Shown in pieces: positions 22,113 to 40,119 of a stretch of 64,000 nt of DNA. Every line of letters begins with the position of its first letter. Positions within the stretch are counted from its first letter, which is position 1. Origin of the DNA: Liolophura sinensis (lineage: Eukaryota; Mollusca; Polyplacophora; Chitonida; Chitonidae); contig NC_088296.1 in the NCBI RefSeq assembly GCF_032854445.1, positions 8,592,706 through 8,656,705 of the forward strand, in the 5' to 3' direction. The notes beneath the pieces are model-generated. The model saw only the letters and a list, made by a program, of their open reading frames with translations. It was not told the DNA's origin and made no database searches. Both the position numbers and the translations under genes were made by a program.

Positions 22113-22875
22113 AAACAGAATTCCCTATCACACTATGATTTGTTAGAAGTCAAGCGCACCGGTTTGTTCCACCCATAAAGCTAAAAGCTATCTTAGGTGT
22201 ATAATGAAAAAATCTGAGTTTGGCGTTTAATAACAACTTACATCTATTATATAGAGTTTAAGTTTCTATTCGATGATAGATTAGATTTTATTTTTACAGT
22301 AATAAATTGATTTTCCACTCCTCATTTTAAAATGATATTCATCTATTTTATTTACCCACTTCACCGACTTACTTCACCGACTTACTACATGCGTATATTC
22401 GCTTGTATGCGACATTAACCAGTTTCATATCAACTACAGTTACACTTTCTTATAAAGTACACGTTAAACATTCTTACAACGAACGTTACATAAAAAACCT
22501 TAAATGAATTGTAATTCTAAGATATGGAAATATTAACATGGGTTTGTCAGATATATCCTTACAACGCTAGAACACAGAGTGCTGAATCGCATTAACTAAG
22601 AAGTATATTGCACACACAGATGTATAAGTGGTTTTAACCGGACGTAAGCACTTGTATGTACTGAGTTGAGTAAAGTTTCCATTACACTCTATACCTCCTA
22701 GAGTGGTTCCGGAGAGCGAGCTGTTATGATAAATTGCGGTATTTCCCAGAACTTGCTTCACAGAAAATGAAAATCACTTTCAACAGAGTTTCGGCCATAT
22801 AACAACGTAGTCATCATGCAGGTTTTGCTCAGAGATGACCTGGCCATCTTCCCAGCTCAGCAGTGGCCATCCGTG

Positions 22876-23110
22876 GCCGAACGGGTCAGCACGCCAGCAC
22901 GGCGCTATGGCCCAGGAGTCTCTCATCAATGCAGTTCCTGTGAGTTCAAGTCCAGCTCATGCTGGCTTACTTTCCGCCCGTAAGTGGAAAGGTCTGCCAA
23001 CAACCTCTGGATGGTAGCAGATTTTTCCCCAAGCTCTGCCCGATTTTTTTCCACCAAAATGTTGACAGCAGTCGTATAAGTGAAACATTCTTAAGTAAGG
23101 CGTAAAGGCA
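22876..23110 (+). repeat. SINE family 1, near-complete copy
   Basis: Head GTGGCCGAACGGGTCAGCACG, box B GTGAGTTCAAGTCCAGCTC, and a core with changes at GGATGGTAGCAGATTTTTCC, ending GTAAGGCGTAAAGG. Confidence 0.85.
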
Positions 23111-23469
23111 AATCCCAGCTCAGCATTAAAATACCGTTAAACTGACCCGGAGATTGGTCATGTCGCCTGCTGTCTCCTGTCGCCTAAGATAACTGGAATT
23201 TCATTATGAGTTAATATAAAGATCAGCCCGTCGTAATTACATGTAACTCAGATGTAACCAACTCACCTGCTCCGAAAGTATCCGAACTTCGTAACGCGTC
23301 ATTTTTCTCGTCACGTGACTCCCTGAAAGTGTTGGGCTCGGAAGCTGTTCGTGAAATTTTCTTATTTTGACATTAGTTGTTTTAATTTGCTCTTGTTTGG
23401 CATCAAACTAGTAATGCCAAAACCGAAAGAAAAAAAAACACGTAATGTCTTTAATATTTGTTTTTGTTA

Positions 23470-23805
23470 AGAAGAAAATGGTATTTGAAAATATGTTTTT
23501 ATGATGGATACTTGGAACCACTTTTGGTGTAGACTCTTTTTGCATTATAATGCCCTCAGTGAGGATGTGAAGCATGTTGATATGTATAATAAATTTATTT
23601 CAGTGTACACCTGTTCCTTTATATCCAGTCTGAACACTCTTCTTAAATGAAAAAAAAAACAAGCAAATTATACTGCAAGTATATTTATTAAATTTGTGTT
23701 ACATCCTCATATATAACATTACTAATAAAGACAATATATACAAAGAGGTGGTCCCAATTACCCACCATACAAAAACTATTGTTAAGTGTCTCTTTCTCTT
23801 TAAAC
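23470..23805. mobile_element. Palindromic MITE-like element, copy 1
   Basis: Left arm words GGTATTTGAAAATATG and GATACTTGGAACCAC are mirrored on the right as GTGGTCCCAATTACCCACCAT then ACAAAAAC (in parts). A second copy with the same order and middle (ATAATGCC, AATAAATTTAT, ACATCCTCATATATAACATT) lies at 51833-52173. No coding frame, so probably non-autonomous. Confidence 0.7.
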
Positions 23806-24349
23806 ATATTGAGAACCATATCTACAAGTAGCTTTTTGCGCTTTTCCATCTGAACTTCATGTAAAATGTATGTTTTCTCCTCCTTTAAAGTTGAGACGCC
23901 AAAATGCATTTTCCATCGATACTTTATTAGTGCAAATCGCCTTGGTTGTAATCCACGCGCTTCTTGATTTTACGTTTTTCCAGATCATGCCCAATGCGGC
24001 GGACTACATTCAAATATGGTGGTTATCGAAGTTCAGTTGGCTGTCGATTTTCCAGTCACGTTCGTATTAACTCTCACGTTTTCGTATTTAGTCTTCAACA
24101 AGAAACTCGACTGTATGGAATCAGAGTTTCTTCCGAATTATAAGAAACCTATTTTGATGCGTTCGTCTGTGACATGTTATGGACAGTACGATACTCCTCA
24201 CAGTGCATTTGTCGTTCTCTACACTCGCTTTTCATCTCTGCCACTGTCAGGCACGCTTGCTCTTTGGATCCTGTGCGACTGTTTAGACTTGTTTATGCTT
24301 AGCCTCTCGTGTCCTCCCATCAGTTTTAGAAAAATCGTTCTTGAAGTAA

Positions 24350-24592
24350 CCATTAGCTCGCTAGCACAGCGTAATGACCCTGGAGCGTCTCACCAATGCT
24401 GTCGCCATGAGTTCAAGTCCAACTCATGCTGGCTTCCTCTCCGACCATAAGTGGAAGGACCTCCAGCAACCTGCGTGATGGTCGTGGGTTTCCCCCCTTC
24501 TCTGCCCGGTTTCCACCCACCATAATGCTGGCAGCCGTCGTATAAGTGAAATATTCTTGAGCACGGCGTGAAACACTAATCAAATAAGTCAA
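24350..24592 (+). repeat. SINE family 1, well-preserved copy
   Basis: Box A part TAGCTCGCTAGCACAGCG, box B ATGAGTTCAAGTCCAACTC, full core and tail to GAAACACTAATCAAATAA. Confidence 0.9.
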
Positions 24593-25164
24593 TGAAGTAA
24601 CCACACATGGTCTCTGTGGAAACAGGCTTAGCTTTCTATCTGCAGTTTCTGAAACCAGTTTGCTAAATAAGGTCCAAAACCTTCTGTTTCTCCAACAGGT
24701 TACCAAATTGTGCAACGATGTATCTAAAAGGTCACACGTGGAACAACTTGAAAACGGCAGAGTACTGAGTCTTTAGAAAAATATTGCACGGATAGATTGT
24801 ATGTAGGACTTGACATCGAAGGACTTTAGTGTTATCATCAACACTCAACAAAAAGTGTATCGGTTATACATTTCTGGTATTTGTGTTATGAACATCAGCA
24901 GACTTGATGGAAATAAAGCCTTCATTTAAAAAATCTTACCACAGACTTTAGGGTTAAAACTGACTCACCGCACCCTAAAACGGTTGAGACGAGTTATCTC
25001 CCCTCTTGAGACTACAGCACAGTCCAGTATTCTTCAAAGTAAAAGAAAGCTAAAATATGAAGAAAGGTTTATCTTACAGACAGCTGAAAACTATACGTAA
25101 AATACCATTATTTATGTTTTCAGATTTTTTTAACAGCGTTGAAAGGCATTTAAATATTTGAACT

Positions 25165-25400
25165 ATGGTGGGCCCTATGAGCCACACTGATGGTATCTAA
25201 GAAGTGTGACATGGTCACGTAATATTTTTTCATGATGTTCACCAGAAGAAAGGAATTTTTGATAACATTACTTCTGTAATCAATTACTCATGGCTGAAAA
25301 GAGTTATCCCAACATTCAGTGGCTTGGTAAGAGTTAAGAATAACTACCTGTGACATCAGAATTCCTAACCTCTGATAGTATGTTACATAAAGCCCACCAT
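25165..25400. mobile_element. Palindromic repeat with ATGGTGGGC ends
   Basis: Starts ATGGTGGGCCCTATGAGCC and ends ACATAAAGCCCACCAT, with inverted similarity over about 45 bp from each end. Relatives lie at 41097-41259 (both arms) and 45480-45770 (one arm plus flank, opposite orientation). Confidence 0.6.
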
Positions 25401-25825
25401 CTACTGATTAACATTGCTCAGTTACATCTACTCATTGAATTGATGATGAAAAGGATATGCTTCCTGTAGCATGTGAAAGTTTTTATTTACAAAGAGAATT
25501 AAAAATGAAGGAGAAATGTTCGTTTTTTTCTGTTCATTATACATAGTGATTTTATTTTCCTATTTAAGTTATGAAGCAAATTTGAATGTTTTTTTCAACC
25601 AATCAGATTCCAGCAGAGCACCCGGCTATGGTACATGTAAACAGGCTAAGCGTTAGACCCATGTTTTTTGTGGAATACAAAAATAACAGTGGCATCATTC
25701 TAAAAATTCCTTTCAGGGGATGTGTGGCTTTAATTTCACGCTCCCCGATGTTCGTAAGACTTATGTTCTGAATAGTTTTGACCCAAGAGAATGCAGATGC
25801 TAAGTCTTGTTGGAACTTTTCGGGT

Positions 25826-25962
25826 CCTAAGTGGGAAGGTCTCATAGCAACCTGCGGACTGCGGTGGGTTTTTTTCCAGGGTTCTGCCCGGTTTCCTCCC
25901 ACTGGCCACTGTTGTATAAGAGAATATTTTTGGGCTATGGCGTAAGAAACAATAAAATAAAG
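25826..25962 (+). repeat. SINE family 1, 3' half
   Basis: AAGTGGGAAGGTCTCATAGC, TGCCCGGTTTCCTCCCACTGG and a degraded GTTGTATAAGAGAATATTTT end. No head. Confidence 0.75.
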
Positions 25963-26383
25963 TATATTAGAGATAAATCATGCGTTTTTGTGTTCCTAAC
26001 ACCACTTCCTGTCTCATCATCGTGACCCTAACGACTATGTGATTCCGGTGTTGTTCACGATTGGAGTACACAAATAGGCCAGTGGAGAAATAGCGACAAT
26101 CCAAAATTAGTTTCCAATTTATCTTGCCAACGATTTTCTCTACATCTGCGAGCCCAGAAATTTCCGGGTCTGATAATACTCATCCGCTGACACAACTCCT
26201 GTCAAATTCCTTATAGGGGCTGCTAAAAACAGTCAGAGACTTGTATTCCTTCCCGATCAGGGAGCATTAATTGTGGACTCTACGCTACGGGGATTGATGA
26301 ACAGCGACAGAGCGGCGCAAGCGCTGTAAGAAGTATGGAGCAACACTCAAAACCCTGTGTAATCAGCGAGTCACTGACCAGCT

Positions 26384-26449
26384 TCAAATAAGTGGGATAT
26401 ACCTGTGCACGGTCACAACCCCCAATAAATCGGTCAACGAGCGATTAAG
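26384..26449 (+). promoter_or_regulatory. Putative promoter and non-coding first exon of protease gene A
   Basis: A weak TATA-like CAAATAAGTGG near 26385 is followed 60 nt later by GATTAAG/GTGAGT, a good donor at 26449/26450. Spacing matches the first exons of genes B and C. The intron would run to the acceptor at 29757. The core promoter is much less like those of B and C than they are like each other. Confidence 0.4.
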
Positions 26450-27479
26450 GTGAGTTGATCAAACACATGAAAGCGTCAATATGCTGGTATAGAATGTTAC
26501 TTTTTGCTGATCACTTAATATAACCATGGGTAAACATGCACTTTCTAAATGGTGTATGCTGATAGTATCATTGGCCTCGCTTTTCCTTCACTTCAAAGCT
26601 GATGTGACCGGTAAAAATAAAAATGATATTCATGGTTGTATTCATCGCCTTATTTTCGTTGTAAGATTCATATTTTAATTAGTTATATGTTTTTGCATTG
26701 CTAATTAAAACGGACGGACGGACGGATTGTTTTATACTGGCTGTGATCTCCGGCGTTAAGTTGTATTTTGTTCCACATTTGTCGTCTCTCGTTGCTTCAT
26801 GACCTTTTTGATAAAGCACTTAACAATGCTCTAATTCCCGGTCTGCTAGTGCACAATACACACTGATAGCTCCCTGCATAGTCCCACACTGACATACATA
26901 TACCCAGCAAAAATAAAAACGCGCTAACAATTTTATGCAGTTTTCTCTCAGTGTTAAATAACGTGTTAACTCAACAGGTACGGTAACTTTTCATTATCAT
27001 TTGTGGCTTTCGTTTCCACAGGATTTTCGCATTTTGGGGCAATAACCCAGAAGCTATGGCAGCGTGAATACAGAATGGTCGGTAATCACAGTTCACAGCC
27101 CCCAGTACAGAGTGTGTCCACTGTTAACTTCACGGATGGTGAACTATGTTCATCGACCACTCTGTTTTCACGCTGTCTTAGTAGCTGGAAATATTGCAGC
27201 CCTAAAATGTGAAAATCTGGTGGGATTTGAAACCAGAATTGATAATGAATACTTAAAATAATTGTTGAAATATTCAATACTGAGGAAATCAATATAAAAT
27301 TGCTCGTGTTTTTTATATTTCTTTGAGAGTATATCTGTGCTTAAAATTCTGTTTGCTATCTTACGGACGCAGATTTAGATAAAGTTATTTACATACATCA
27401 GCACGTGCATTTGCCATGGTAATAAAAAAAACCCATTTAAATGAGATACACACAAAGGTAAGAAGGCATGAAAAATATC

Positions 27480-29730
27480 ATACCAGTATTACTCATGCCA
27501 GGCCATTAGGATGTATACCATGCCAGTAGGATGCATACCATGTCAGTAAGATGCATGCCATGCTAGTAATATGTACATCATGCCAATAACATGAATGCCA
27601 AACCAGCAAGACGCATATCATGCCAGTAAGATGTATACCAGTCTAGTAGGATGCACGGCATGTCAGTGAGATGCAAACCTTGCCATTAGGATGCACACCA
27701 TGCCAGTAAGATACACACAATGCCTGCCAGTAAGATGCATGTCGGACAAGTAAGATGCATGCCAGCCTAGAAAGGTACATACCATGCCAGTAAGATGCAT
27801 ACCATGCCAGTACCATCCATACCATGCCAGTAACATGCACACAATGTCAGTAAAAAGGATATCATGTCAATAAAATGCACAACATGCAAGCAGGATGCAC
27901 ACCATGCTAGTAAGATGCACACAATGGCAGTAAAAAGCATACCATGTCAATAAGATGCACAACATGCCAGTAGAATGCACATCATGCTAGTAGGATGCAT
28001 ACCATGTCAGTAACATGCATACCATGGCAGTATCATGCACGCCATGCCAGTAGCATCCACACCTTGTCAATGAAATGCATACTACATCAGTAAGATGCAA
28101 ACCCTGTCGGTAAGATGCATGCCATGCCAGTAAGATGAAAACCTTTTCAGTAAGATGGACGCGATACCAGTGAGATGCACGCCATGCCATTGAGATACAC
28201 CATGCCAGTAAGATACACACAATGCCAGTAAGATGCATGCCCAGTAAGATGCATGCCAGAAATGCATGTGCTAGAAAGGCACATACCATGCCAGTAAAAG
28301 GCATGCCATATCAGTAACATACATACCATGCCAGTAAGATGCACATAATGTCAAGAAAAAGCATAACATGTCAATAAGATGCACAACATGCCAGTAGGAT
28401 GCATACCATGTCAGTAAGATGTATGCCATGTCAGTTATGTCTACACCATGCCAGTAACACCCACACCATGCCAGTAACATGCATATTATGCCAGTAAGAC
28501 GCACACCATGCCAGTAACACCCACATCATGCCAGTAACATGAATATTATGCCAGTAAGACGCACACCATGCCAGTAACACCCACATCATGCCAGTAACAT
28601 GAATAGTATGCCAGTAAGACGCACACCATGCCAGTAACACCCACATCATGCCAGTAACATGAATATTATGCCAGTAAGACGCACACCATGGCAGTAGCAT
28701 GAACATCATGCCAGTAACATCCACACTTTGTCAATAAAATATATACTACATCAGTAAGATGCATACCCTGTCGGTAAGATGCATGCCACGCCAGAAATAT
28801 GAATACCATGCCAGTAAGACGCACACTAAGTCAGGGAAGTGTATACCATACCAGTAAGATGCATTCCATACCAGAAAGATGTATACCATGTCAAAAAGAT
28901 GCATACCGTGCCAGCAATATGCACACCAAGATAGTAATGTGCATGCCATGCGAGTAATATGCACAACATGCCAGTAACATTCATACTATGTCAGTAAGAT
29001 GAACACCATGCCAGGAACATGCACACCTTGTCAATATAGTATATACTATATGAGTAAGATGCAAACCCTGTCGGTAAGATGCATACCATATCAGTAAGAT
29101 GCACACCATGCCAATAAAATATATACTACATCAGTAAGATGCATACCATACCAGCAGATGTATACCGTGCCAGTAAGATGCACACCATGCCATTAAGATG
29201 CATACCATGCCAGTAATATGTACACAATGCTAGTAAGATGCACACCATGCCAATAAAATATATACTACATCAGTAAGATGCATACCAAGTCAGTGAGATG
29301 CACACCAAGTCAGTGAGATGCACACCAAGTCAGTGAGATGCATACTATGACAGTAAGATGCGTACCATACCAGAAAGATTCATACCATGTCAATAAGATG
29401 CTTGCCGTGCAGGTAATATGTACACCATGCCATTAAGATGCACACCATCCCAGTAAGATGCATATCATGCCGGTAAGGTGCACACCATGCCATTAAGATG
29501 CATACCATCCCAGTAAGATGCATATCATGCCGGTAAGACGCACATCATGCCAGTAAGATGCATACCATGCCAGTAACATGTATACTATGCCAGTAACATG
29601 CATACCCTGTCAAAATGATGCACGCCAGGCCAGTAAGATGCATACCAAGTGAGTGAGATGCATGCCAGACCAGTAAGATGCATGCCATATCAGTAAGATG
29701 CAAACCATGCCAGTACTGTAAGATGCAGAT
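27480..29730. repeat. 20-bp minisatellite, about 110 copies, with 60-bp higher-order block
   Basis: Unit ATGCCAGTAAGATGCATACC with many variants. At 28440-28700 a 60-bp block of three distinct units is repeated about four times nearly unchanged, showing recent amplification within an older array. It ends about 25 bp before the acceptor of the first coding exon of gene A, and lies wholly in that gene's predicted first intron. Confidence 0.95.
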
Positions 29731-29757
29731 TTTTACATAATTTTCTTTTCTCCTCAG

Positions 29758-34772
<5,015 letters not shown>

Positions 34773-35074
34773 GCATAAAAATGAAAGAGAAACGAGGATT
34801 AAACGGGGAAGACTACGTCTTGTTTTCACTTGTCCCTTAAAGGACAAAAAAAAAAACATTTATTTGTTATACCCCGAAGATTCAATAACTATGCGGTGCA
34901 ATTCAGCTGGCACTTGGACAAATACTTTAACAATGTGTACAGTGTGAAAAAAAATCTGAAATGTGTTTATGTACATGTGTTTTATTTCCTATACCCTTCA
35001 TATAATTTAACTAGTTCTATAGACCCCATATGACGTCGACCAGTGTGTGTAGATATACTGTGTCTTCTTGGAAC

Positions 35075-35300
35075 AGGGCAAGTCCATGCCGCCAAAGTGC
35101 TGGCGCCACTGAAGTGTCATGCCGGAGACATCATACATGACACCCACCCAGTCACATTATACGCACCCTGGTTAACTAGTCATGTTTTCCTCTCACCCCT
35201 CAGTGCTGAGTGCCAACAAGTACAACAAGTACAACCATTAAAACCTCTGGTTCTTCCGAGGCGCACGCTCTAACCACTATGCCAGCGAAGCGGCTATATA
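35075..35300 (-). repeat. SINE family 2 copy
   Basis: GGGCAAGTCCATGCCGCCAAAG + TGCTGG matches 63390-63415 nearly exactly. Then come CACCCAGTCACATTATAC and a degraded head ending CGCTCTAACCACTATGCC. Confidence 0.7.
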
Positions 35301-35873
35301 ATAAACACATTCGGGCTATTCTGGGCTTCCATTCTTGCCTACAGTTAGTGCTGTTACAGTTGATAGTCTTGCCACGCGCAAATGCGACAGGCATGGGATT
35401 ATAGAAAAAAACAGAAATCCAAGTGATACCATAGAATAAAGAATACAACCATAGCTTCTTGATGATTTGTCCCGTTCCAGACACTCCGCGCACCAGCCAG
35501 GGTTGTGAAAGAGTGAATTATCTATGAAAACTGAGTGATGCAGTTCTTTTTAAAGGCAAAGGAAACACTAAAATGATGTATATATCAGATGAAAGACAAC
35601 ACGCCGTCAAGAAAATAGTTGTTTTTTTTCAACCGAGTAAAATAACAGAATTCTAGGTTGATCTGTAGTGACCGAAAGGGCATCATTGACATCACGTCCC
35701 AACTTTTTACCGGAAGTAACTCATTTCAAAGTCGGTAAATGCACACATAGATCTATACGTATAAGCATTTAGAGCTATAAAATAAAACAATCAATAAAAC
35801 AATAAAATAAATGTGTGATAAGTGACAATCTAAAAAAATATTCTCAAAAAGTAAATCCAATTTTTATGGTCTT

Positions 35874-36048
35874 TCAACCAGCTTATGCTGGCTTCCTCTC
35901 CGGCCGTACGTGGGAAGGTCTTCCAGCAACCTGCGGATGGTCATGGGTTTCCCCCGTGCTCTGCCCTATTTCCACCCACCATATTGCTGGCCGCCGTCGT
36001 ATAAGTGAAATTTTCTTGAGTACGGAGTAAAACACCAATCAAAAAAAA
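35874..36048 (+). repeat. SINE family 1, 3' two-thirds
   Basis: Starts within the head at CAGCTTATGCTGGCTTCC and runs through an intact core to AAAACACCAATC and a short A run. Confidence 0.9.
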
Positions 36049-36444
36049 AATGGTCTTTCATTTGACATGTAGTATACGTTGGTGTTTTCTTTGCCTGATA
36101 ATATGGTGGAATTCTCCAAGATTACAACCAGGTTAATTATGCTGTTAAGAAGCAGTTCACATTAAATTTAACATGATAAAGTCCCCTTTTTAATGAGGTG
36201 ATCGCTTTACTACACAGTATCGCTGTTGTTTTTTTTTTGTTTTGTTTTTTGTTTGTTTGTTTTTTTTTTTTGTTTTTTTTTCATGTGGATGCCCTTTTAT
36301 TTTACGAACGTACTTCGCTTTTGTGGTGATGGTAAAGTTGATTGGGGAGAGAAATAATTGTTTCGAGAGCTCCAGAAACACCGTTGCAATTCTGCGGGAA
36401 TCTAAATAAACCTACTGACGTAAACCATCGGAGCAACAAATTCA

Positions 36445-36600
36445 ATTTGTTTAACTAACAGTTGTTTAATGCCCAACTCAAGACGTTTTTACCTGCACGA
36501 TGGCCACCGGGGTTTTTTTGTGGAAGTAACCGGGGGCCAAAACTTAACCACCAGCTTTAGAGGAGTTACTGGCGAGCTACCCATATAACTGACAGCCGTT
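36445..36600. repeat. Weak dispersed repeat
   Basis: ACTAACAGTTGTTTAATGCC resembles 38985-39005 (AACTGTTGTTTAACGCC), and TACTGGCGAGCTACCC resembles 11025-11040. The boundaries are uncertain. Confidence 0.3.
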
Positions 36601-36930
36601 GTCAGGTTACTTTATTATATATGTATGAATGGAATCGAAGTGCATAGAGTAAAACTAGGTACCTGACAAACCTCTTGTCCTAAAACAGCAGTGGAATAGC
36701 CAATGCAGGACTCACACCCATACCCCATTGGCCGTTGTCCTCGTGATCGTAGCAAGAAAGCAAGTTAACTTTCTGAGACAGCCACGTGTAGGCCCGTGAA
36801 GAAATTTACTCACTGATATTGTAGGTATCAATGTTCTTTACTGCTGTATTTAAGACACGTGTTAAATGTCAATGTGTAAGTCAGTGTACACCTAATTGTG
36901 CTGTTGTATAGGCATACGGCGTTTATACAT

Positions 36931-37097
36931 CTTTCTCCGGCCGTAAGTGGCAAGGTCTGATAGCAACCTGCGGATGGTTGTGGGTTTCCCCCGGGCTCTG
37001 CCCAGTTTCCACCCACCATAATGCTGGCCGCCGTCGTATAAGTGAAATATTCTTGAGTACGGTGTAAAACACCAATCAAATAAATAAATAAATAAAT
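36931..37097 (+). repeat. SINE family 1, young-looking 3' half
   Basis: From TTTCTCCGGCCGTAAGTGG to AACACCAATCAAATAAATAA, with few differences from the commonest sequence. Confidence 0.92.
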
Positions 37098-37306
37098 GAA
37101 TTTATACATCTTTTTGAACACTTTGTGGAACAACGTATGCCAAAAAAAAGATTCCAGCAGGCAGAGCTAAATCAGAGCAGTAGGTATAGTTGTCAAATGG
37201 AAGGGTTTACACCAAGTGTTGACATCCTCTATTCGCAGTCATGCACACACCCTATGGCACCATAGCTTTTGGAGATTTAGGTAAAAAAGACTTAGGTCCC
37301 TCCCAC

Positions 37307-37362
37307 CATAAGGCTGACCGACGTCGTATAAGTGAAATATTCTTGAGTATCAAATAAGTAAA
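37307..37362 (+). repeat. SINE family 1, 3' end stub
   Basis: CCCACCATAAGGCTGACC followed by GTCGTATAAGTGAAATATTC and a shortened tail. Confidence 0.8.
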
Positions 37363-37734
37363 TCATTCTTTCCTAGCGCGGTCAGGAAAGGGCACAACTA
37401 CCTTTCCCCCTATCTCCATCTTTACCGGCTAACCAAAGCCGTCAAACTTTCAGCATTCGTTTTGCATAGTTTTGATTGAAATGTCGGCTAGACTAACACC
37501 TAAGAATGTGCTGAATTTTTGAGGTAATTTATGTTATGAAACAACAAGGTTTTCTTAAGTACTGAACCGTGTGTAACTGAGTTATGCGGGTAAACGCGCT
37601 TCTTGAGTGTTAAATAAGTCACAACAATTGTGAAGACTGTGATCGTGAATTTTTAGAGCATAAAAGAAATGTTTCACTATAATGTTGACAAGAGCATGTT
37701 GCCATCTTATGTAAGCCACTGCAATGCTAAAGTT

Positions 37735-37880
37735 CAGCTCAGTTTATTTCACTCAGGTTTTTAATCTAATTGTTGATGTACGTGTAAATGCATAAATAGT
37801 AGCAATTTACACACCCCCTAGCACAATGGCTTAAGCAGAATTAAATGCAAAATTTCAGTTATGTTAGTTGGAGTTCAGTT
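37735..37880. repeat. Dispersed repeat family 3
   Basis: GTGTAAATGCATAAATAGTAGC, given in parts GTGTAAATGCATAAATAG and TAGCAATTTACACAC, matches the copy at 11215-11255. Confidence 0.5.
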
Positions 37881-38405
37881 TATACAGAACACCATCCTCA
37901 GGAAAAGAACAGCAACAGTAACATTTATTTTTGACCTTAAACTTCACGTAGCAACCAAAATAGCATAATGTCACGTGGTCGGTGTGTTAGGTTTCTAAGG
38001 ACGCATATAGTGCAAGCTAAGCATGACCATCACGAGAAAAAAATCTGTCGGTTCAAAACAATTGACAGTTTACCTGAACGTTATGTTTACCACGTGCCAA
38101 ACATGCGCGTAATATTCCGGCGACACTGGAGCCGTGCGAAAAATAGCCTCTGTTCTACAAGGAAACCACTTGAATAGTACATCTAACACATTGACACGTA
38201 GCAATTTTTTTTTGATTCAGTAAGTTACCAATGTGTTAACAGACAAAACAGCATGAGAAACGGGTAAACAAGACGCTGGTAATCTAGGAAATGAACTATA
38301 TAAATGCAGTACAAAAGTAGTCCGGCTAAGAAAACCGAGGGCAAGAAGAAAATCGGAGATAATGAAGTCACAGGACATGACCCAGGTGCCTATCACGGGA
38401 TCAGA

Positions 38406-38492
38406 GATAAGGTGTCATTGTTTCTATATAAACTATTCAAGTTCAATATTCATCCTTGAATTTATTTCATCTCAGCAAACAGCACAACAAAG
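38406..38492 (+). promoter_or_regulatory. Core promoter and non-coding first exon of protease gene B
   Basis: GATAAG at 38406 and TATATAAA at 38425 are 19 bp apart, exactly as in gene C (50215 and 50234). The 26-bp block from GATA to TATA differs at only four positions between the two genes. Transcription should start near 38455. The exon ends at 38492 with AAG/GTGAGT, and the intron joins the acceptor at 40204, directly before the start codon. Confidence 0.65.
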
Positions 38493-38651
38493 GTGAGTTG
38501 TCTTGAAACTTTTTTCTTTTATTAGGAGTTTAAGATTCGCTTAGACTGATGTCCAGAGCATCAAACTGTGTTGTTATCCTTTTTCTTCCCGTATGGTATC
38601 GTGTAATCCATTGTCTTCTAAGTGTAGTAACAGCAATAGTTTGCAAATAGT

Positions 38652-38768
38652 TTATTTATTTATTTATTTATTTACTTATATATTTGATTGGTGTTTTACG
38701 CCGTACTCAAGAATATTTCACTTATACGACGGCGGCCAGCATTATTGTGGGAGGAAACCGGGCAGAAC
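38652..38768 (-). repeat. SINE family 1 in first intron of gene B
   Basis: Long (ATTT)n tail, perfect-looking GATTGGTGTTTTACGCCG, core to GGGAGGAAACCGGGCAGA, then truncated. Confidence 0.9.
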
Positions 38769-38861
38769 GCAAATTGTTTATTCAATTCATTAATAACAAT
38801 ATTGTTTGATGTCTGTTCCTACTCTGATTTTGAAGATTACACTTCAAATTAAATGGTTGTC

Positions 38862-38985
38862 TACTTATTTATTTATTTTATTGGTGTTTTACGCCGTACA
38901 GAAGAATATTTTTTTTACACGAGGGTACCCAGCATTATGGTGGGAGGAAACCGGGCCGAACACGGGGGAAACCCCCAACCCTTAA
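38862..38985 (-). repeat. Second SINE family 1 copy in first intron of gene B
   Basis: TTATTTTATTGGTGTTTTACG tail, a core with an insertion of T (TATTTTTTTTACAC), ending at GGGGGAAACCCCCAACC. It is only about 90 bp from the previous copy and in the same orientation. Confidence 0.85.
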
Positions 38986-39632
38986 CTAACTGTTGTTTAA
39001 CGCCAATCCCAATACATTTGCGCTTAAACAATGGTGTTCAGTTTTATGGGTGCTTGCATGAATTCTTCAAAGATCAGTTGATATTCAAACGTGCACTGAG
39101 TTAAGTTCGGTAATGGGTTTAATCTCAACTAAAGTAATGTATTGCATTTATCTCATGCTAACACAATGCTAGAATTTAGACATTTTCTTTTTGTTTCAAT
39201 ACTGGTTCCATTATTCTCTACTTCCGCCACGCACTTAACAATTGTACATGTACCCAGATTTACTATTAATATACGAATGTGTGTTTCGACGACTACGTTT
39301 AGTATAGTTAAACATCTTTATAATAATTTCACATATACCATCACAGCCATATCGATTTCATAGATAAGAATAAAGTTCAACTGGATGAACCTGCACTTTA
39401 ACATTGTCACGTTCTTACCCTCCCCTGTGCCTTTGCACTCAGAAACCTCCCGCTATTGTTATAAAACTGGGTTATCTATATGGGCTTTTAACCTCTGATA
39501 AATGATTTGCACATCGAGTTTTTTTGTTTCAAAAAGCCGAGTCACAGTGCAGATGTAGCCTACTAAATTATATTAAAATTCTATTTTAATATAATATTCA
39601 TTATTTTTTTTTTTTTATATTTTTATAATATT

Positions 39633-39752
39633 CAAGAATATTTCACTTATGCGACGGGTGTGTGGCATATGTGTGGCATTATTGTACAAGTGAGATGCCC
39701 CTGGGTCATTGCGCTGCGCTGGCGTGCTAGTCCCCTCGGTCACGGAGTCCCC
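39633..39752 (-). repeat. SINE family 1 with internal deletion
   Basis: CAAGAATATTTCACTTATGCG joins almost directly to the head part CATTGCGCTGCGCTGGCG, losing the core. Confidence 0.75.
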
Positions 39753-40119
39753 TCCCCGACCCCTCACCCCCATCTAACTATCCTTCATCACAGAAAAACT
39801 ATAAAAAACAACCATTGTCTGGTATTAAGCGGTAGTTTTGATTTATTAATCGAAGTGTTTGTTTTTTTGAGCCCATCAGTCTTCACTCATATCACAAGTA
39901 TAAAGGCGGTCAGTACCAAGACTAAAGCCCCGACATTTGGCAATTTACTGATGTTCTTTGACTTGACAAAATGTTATTCTTGATTTTCACCTTATTACAA
40001 CTTTGGACGTGAATTCAAGCTCATGTACTGTTTACTTTCGTGTTCTAATCACTGTTATGGAATAAAACAAAGTGAAACAGAGACTGTATAATAGCTTTCC
40101 TAAAATATGATGTTTACAG

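Larger units (their letters stand above)
21118..26380. other. Gene-free spacer between EGF gene and protease cluster
   Basis: No exon can be supported. It holds SINE family 1 copies at 21882, 22876, 24350 and 25826, a tRNA-like fragment near 21690, a palindromic element at 23470-23805 and another at 25165-25400. A 144-codon frame at 24016-24450 runs into the SINE at 24350 and shows no recognised domain. The promoter of the EGF gene should lie just right of 21117, but I see no clear TATA box. Confidence 0.5.
34773..38400. other. Spacer between protease genes A and B
   Basis: No gene seen. It holds SINE family 2 at 35075, SINE family 1 at 35874, 36931 and 37307, repeat family 3 at 37735, and a T-rich run near 36230-36280. 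Candidate AATAAA signals for gene A occur at 35300-35305 and 35435-35440; none is close to the stop codon. Confidence 0.5.

Noticed and set aside
24016-24450. Possible 144-codon gene
   Set aside because: Its C-terminal third is SINE sequence and the rest has no recognised domain.
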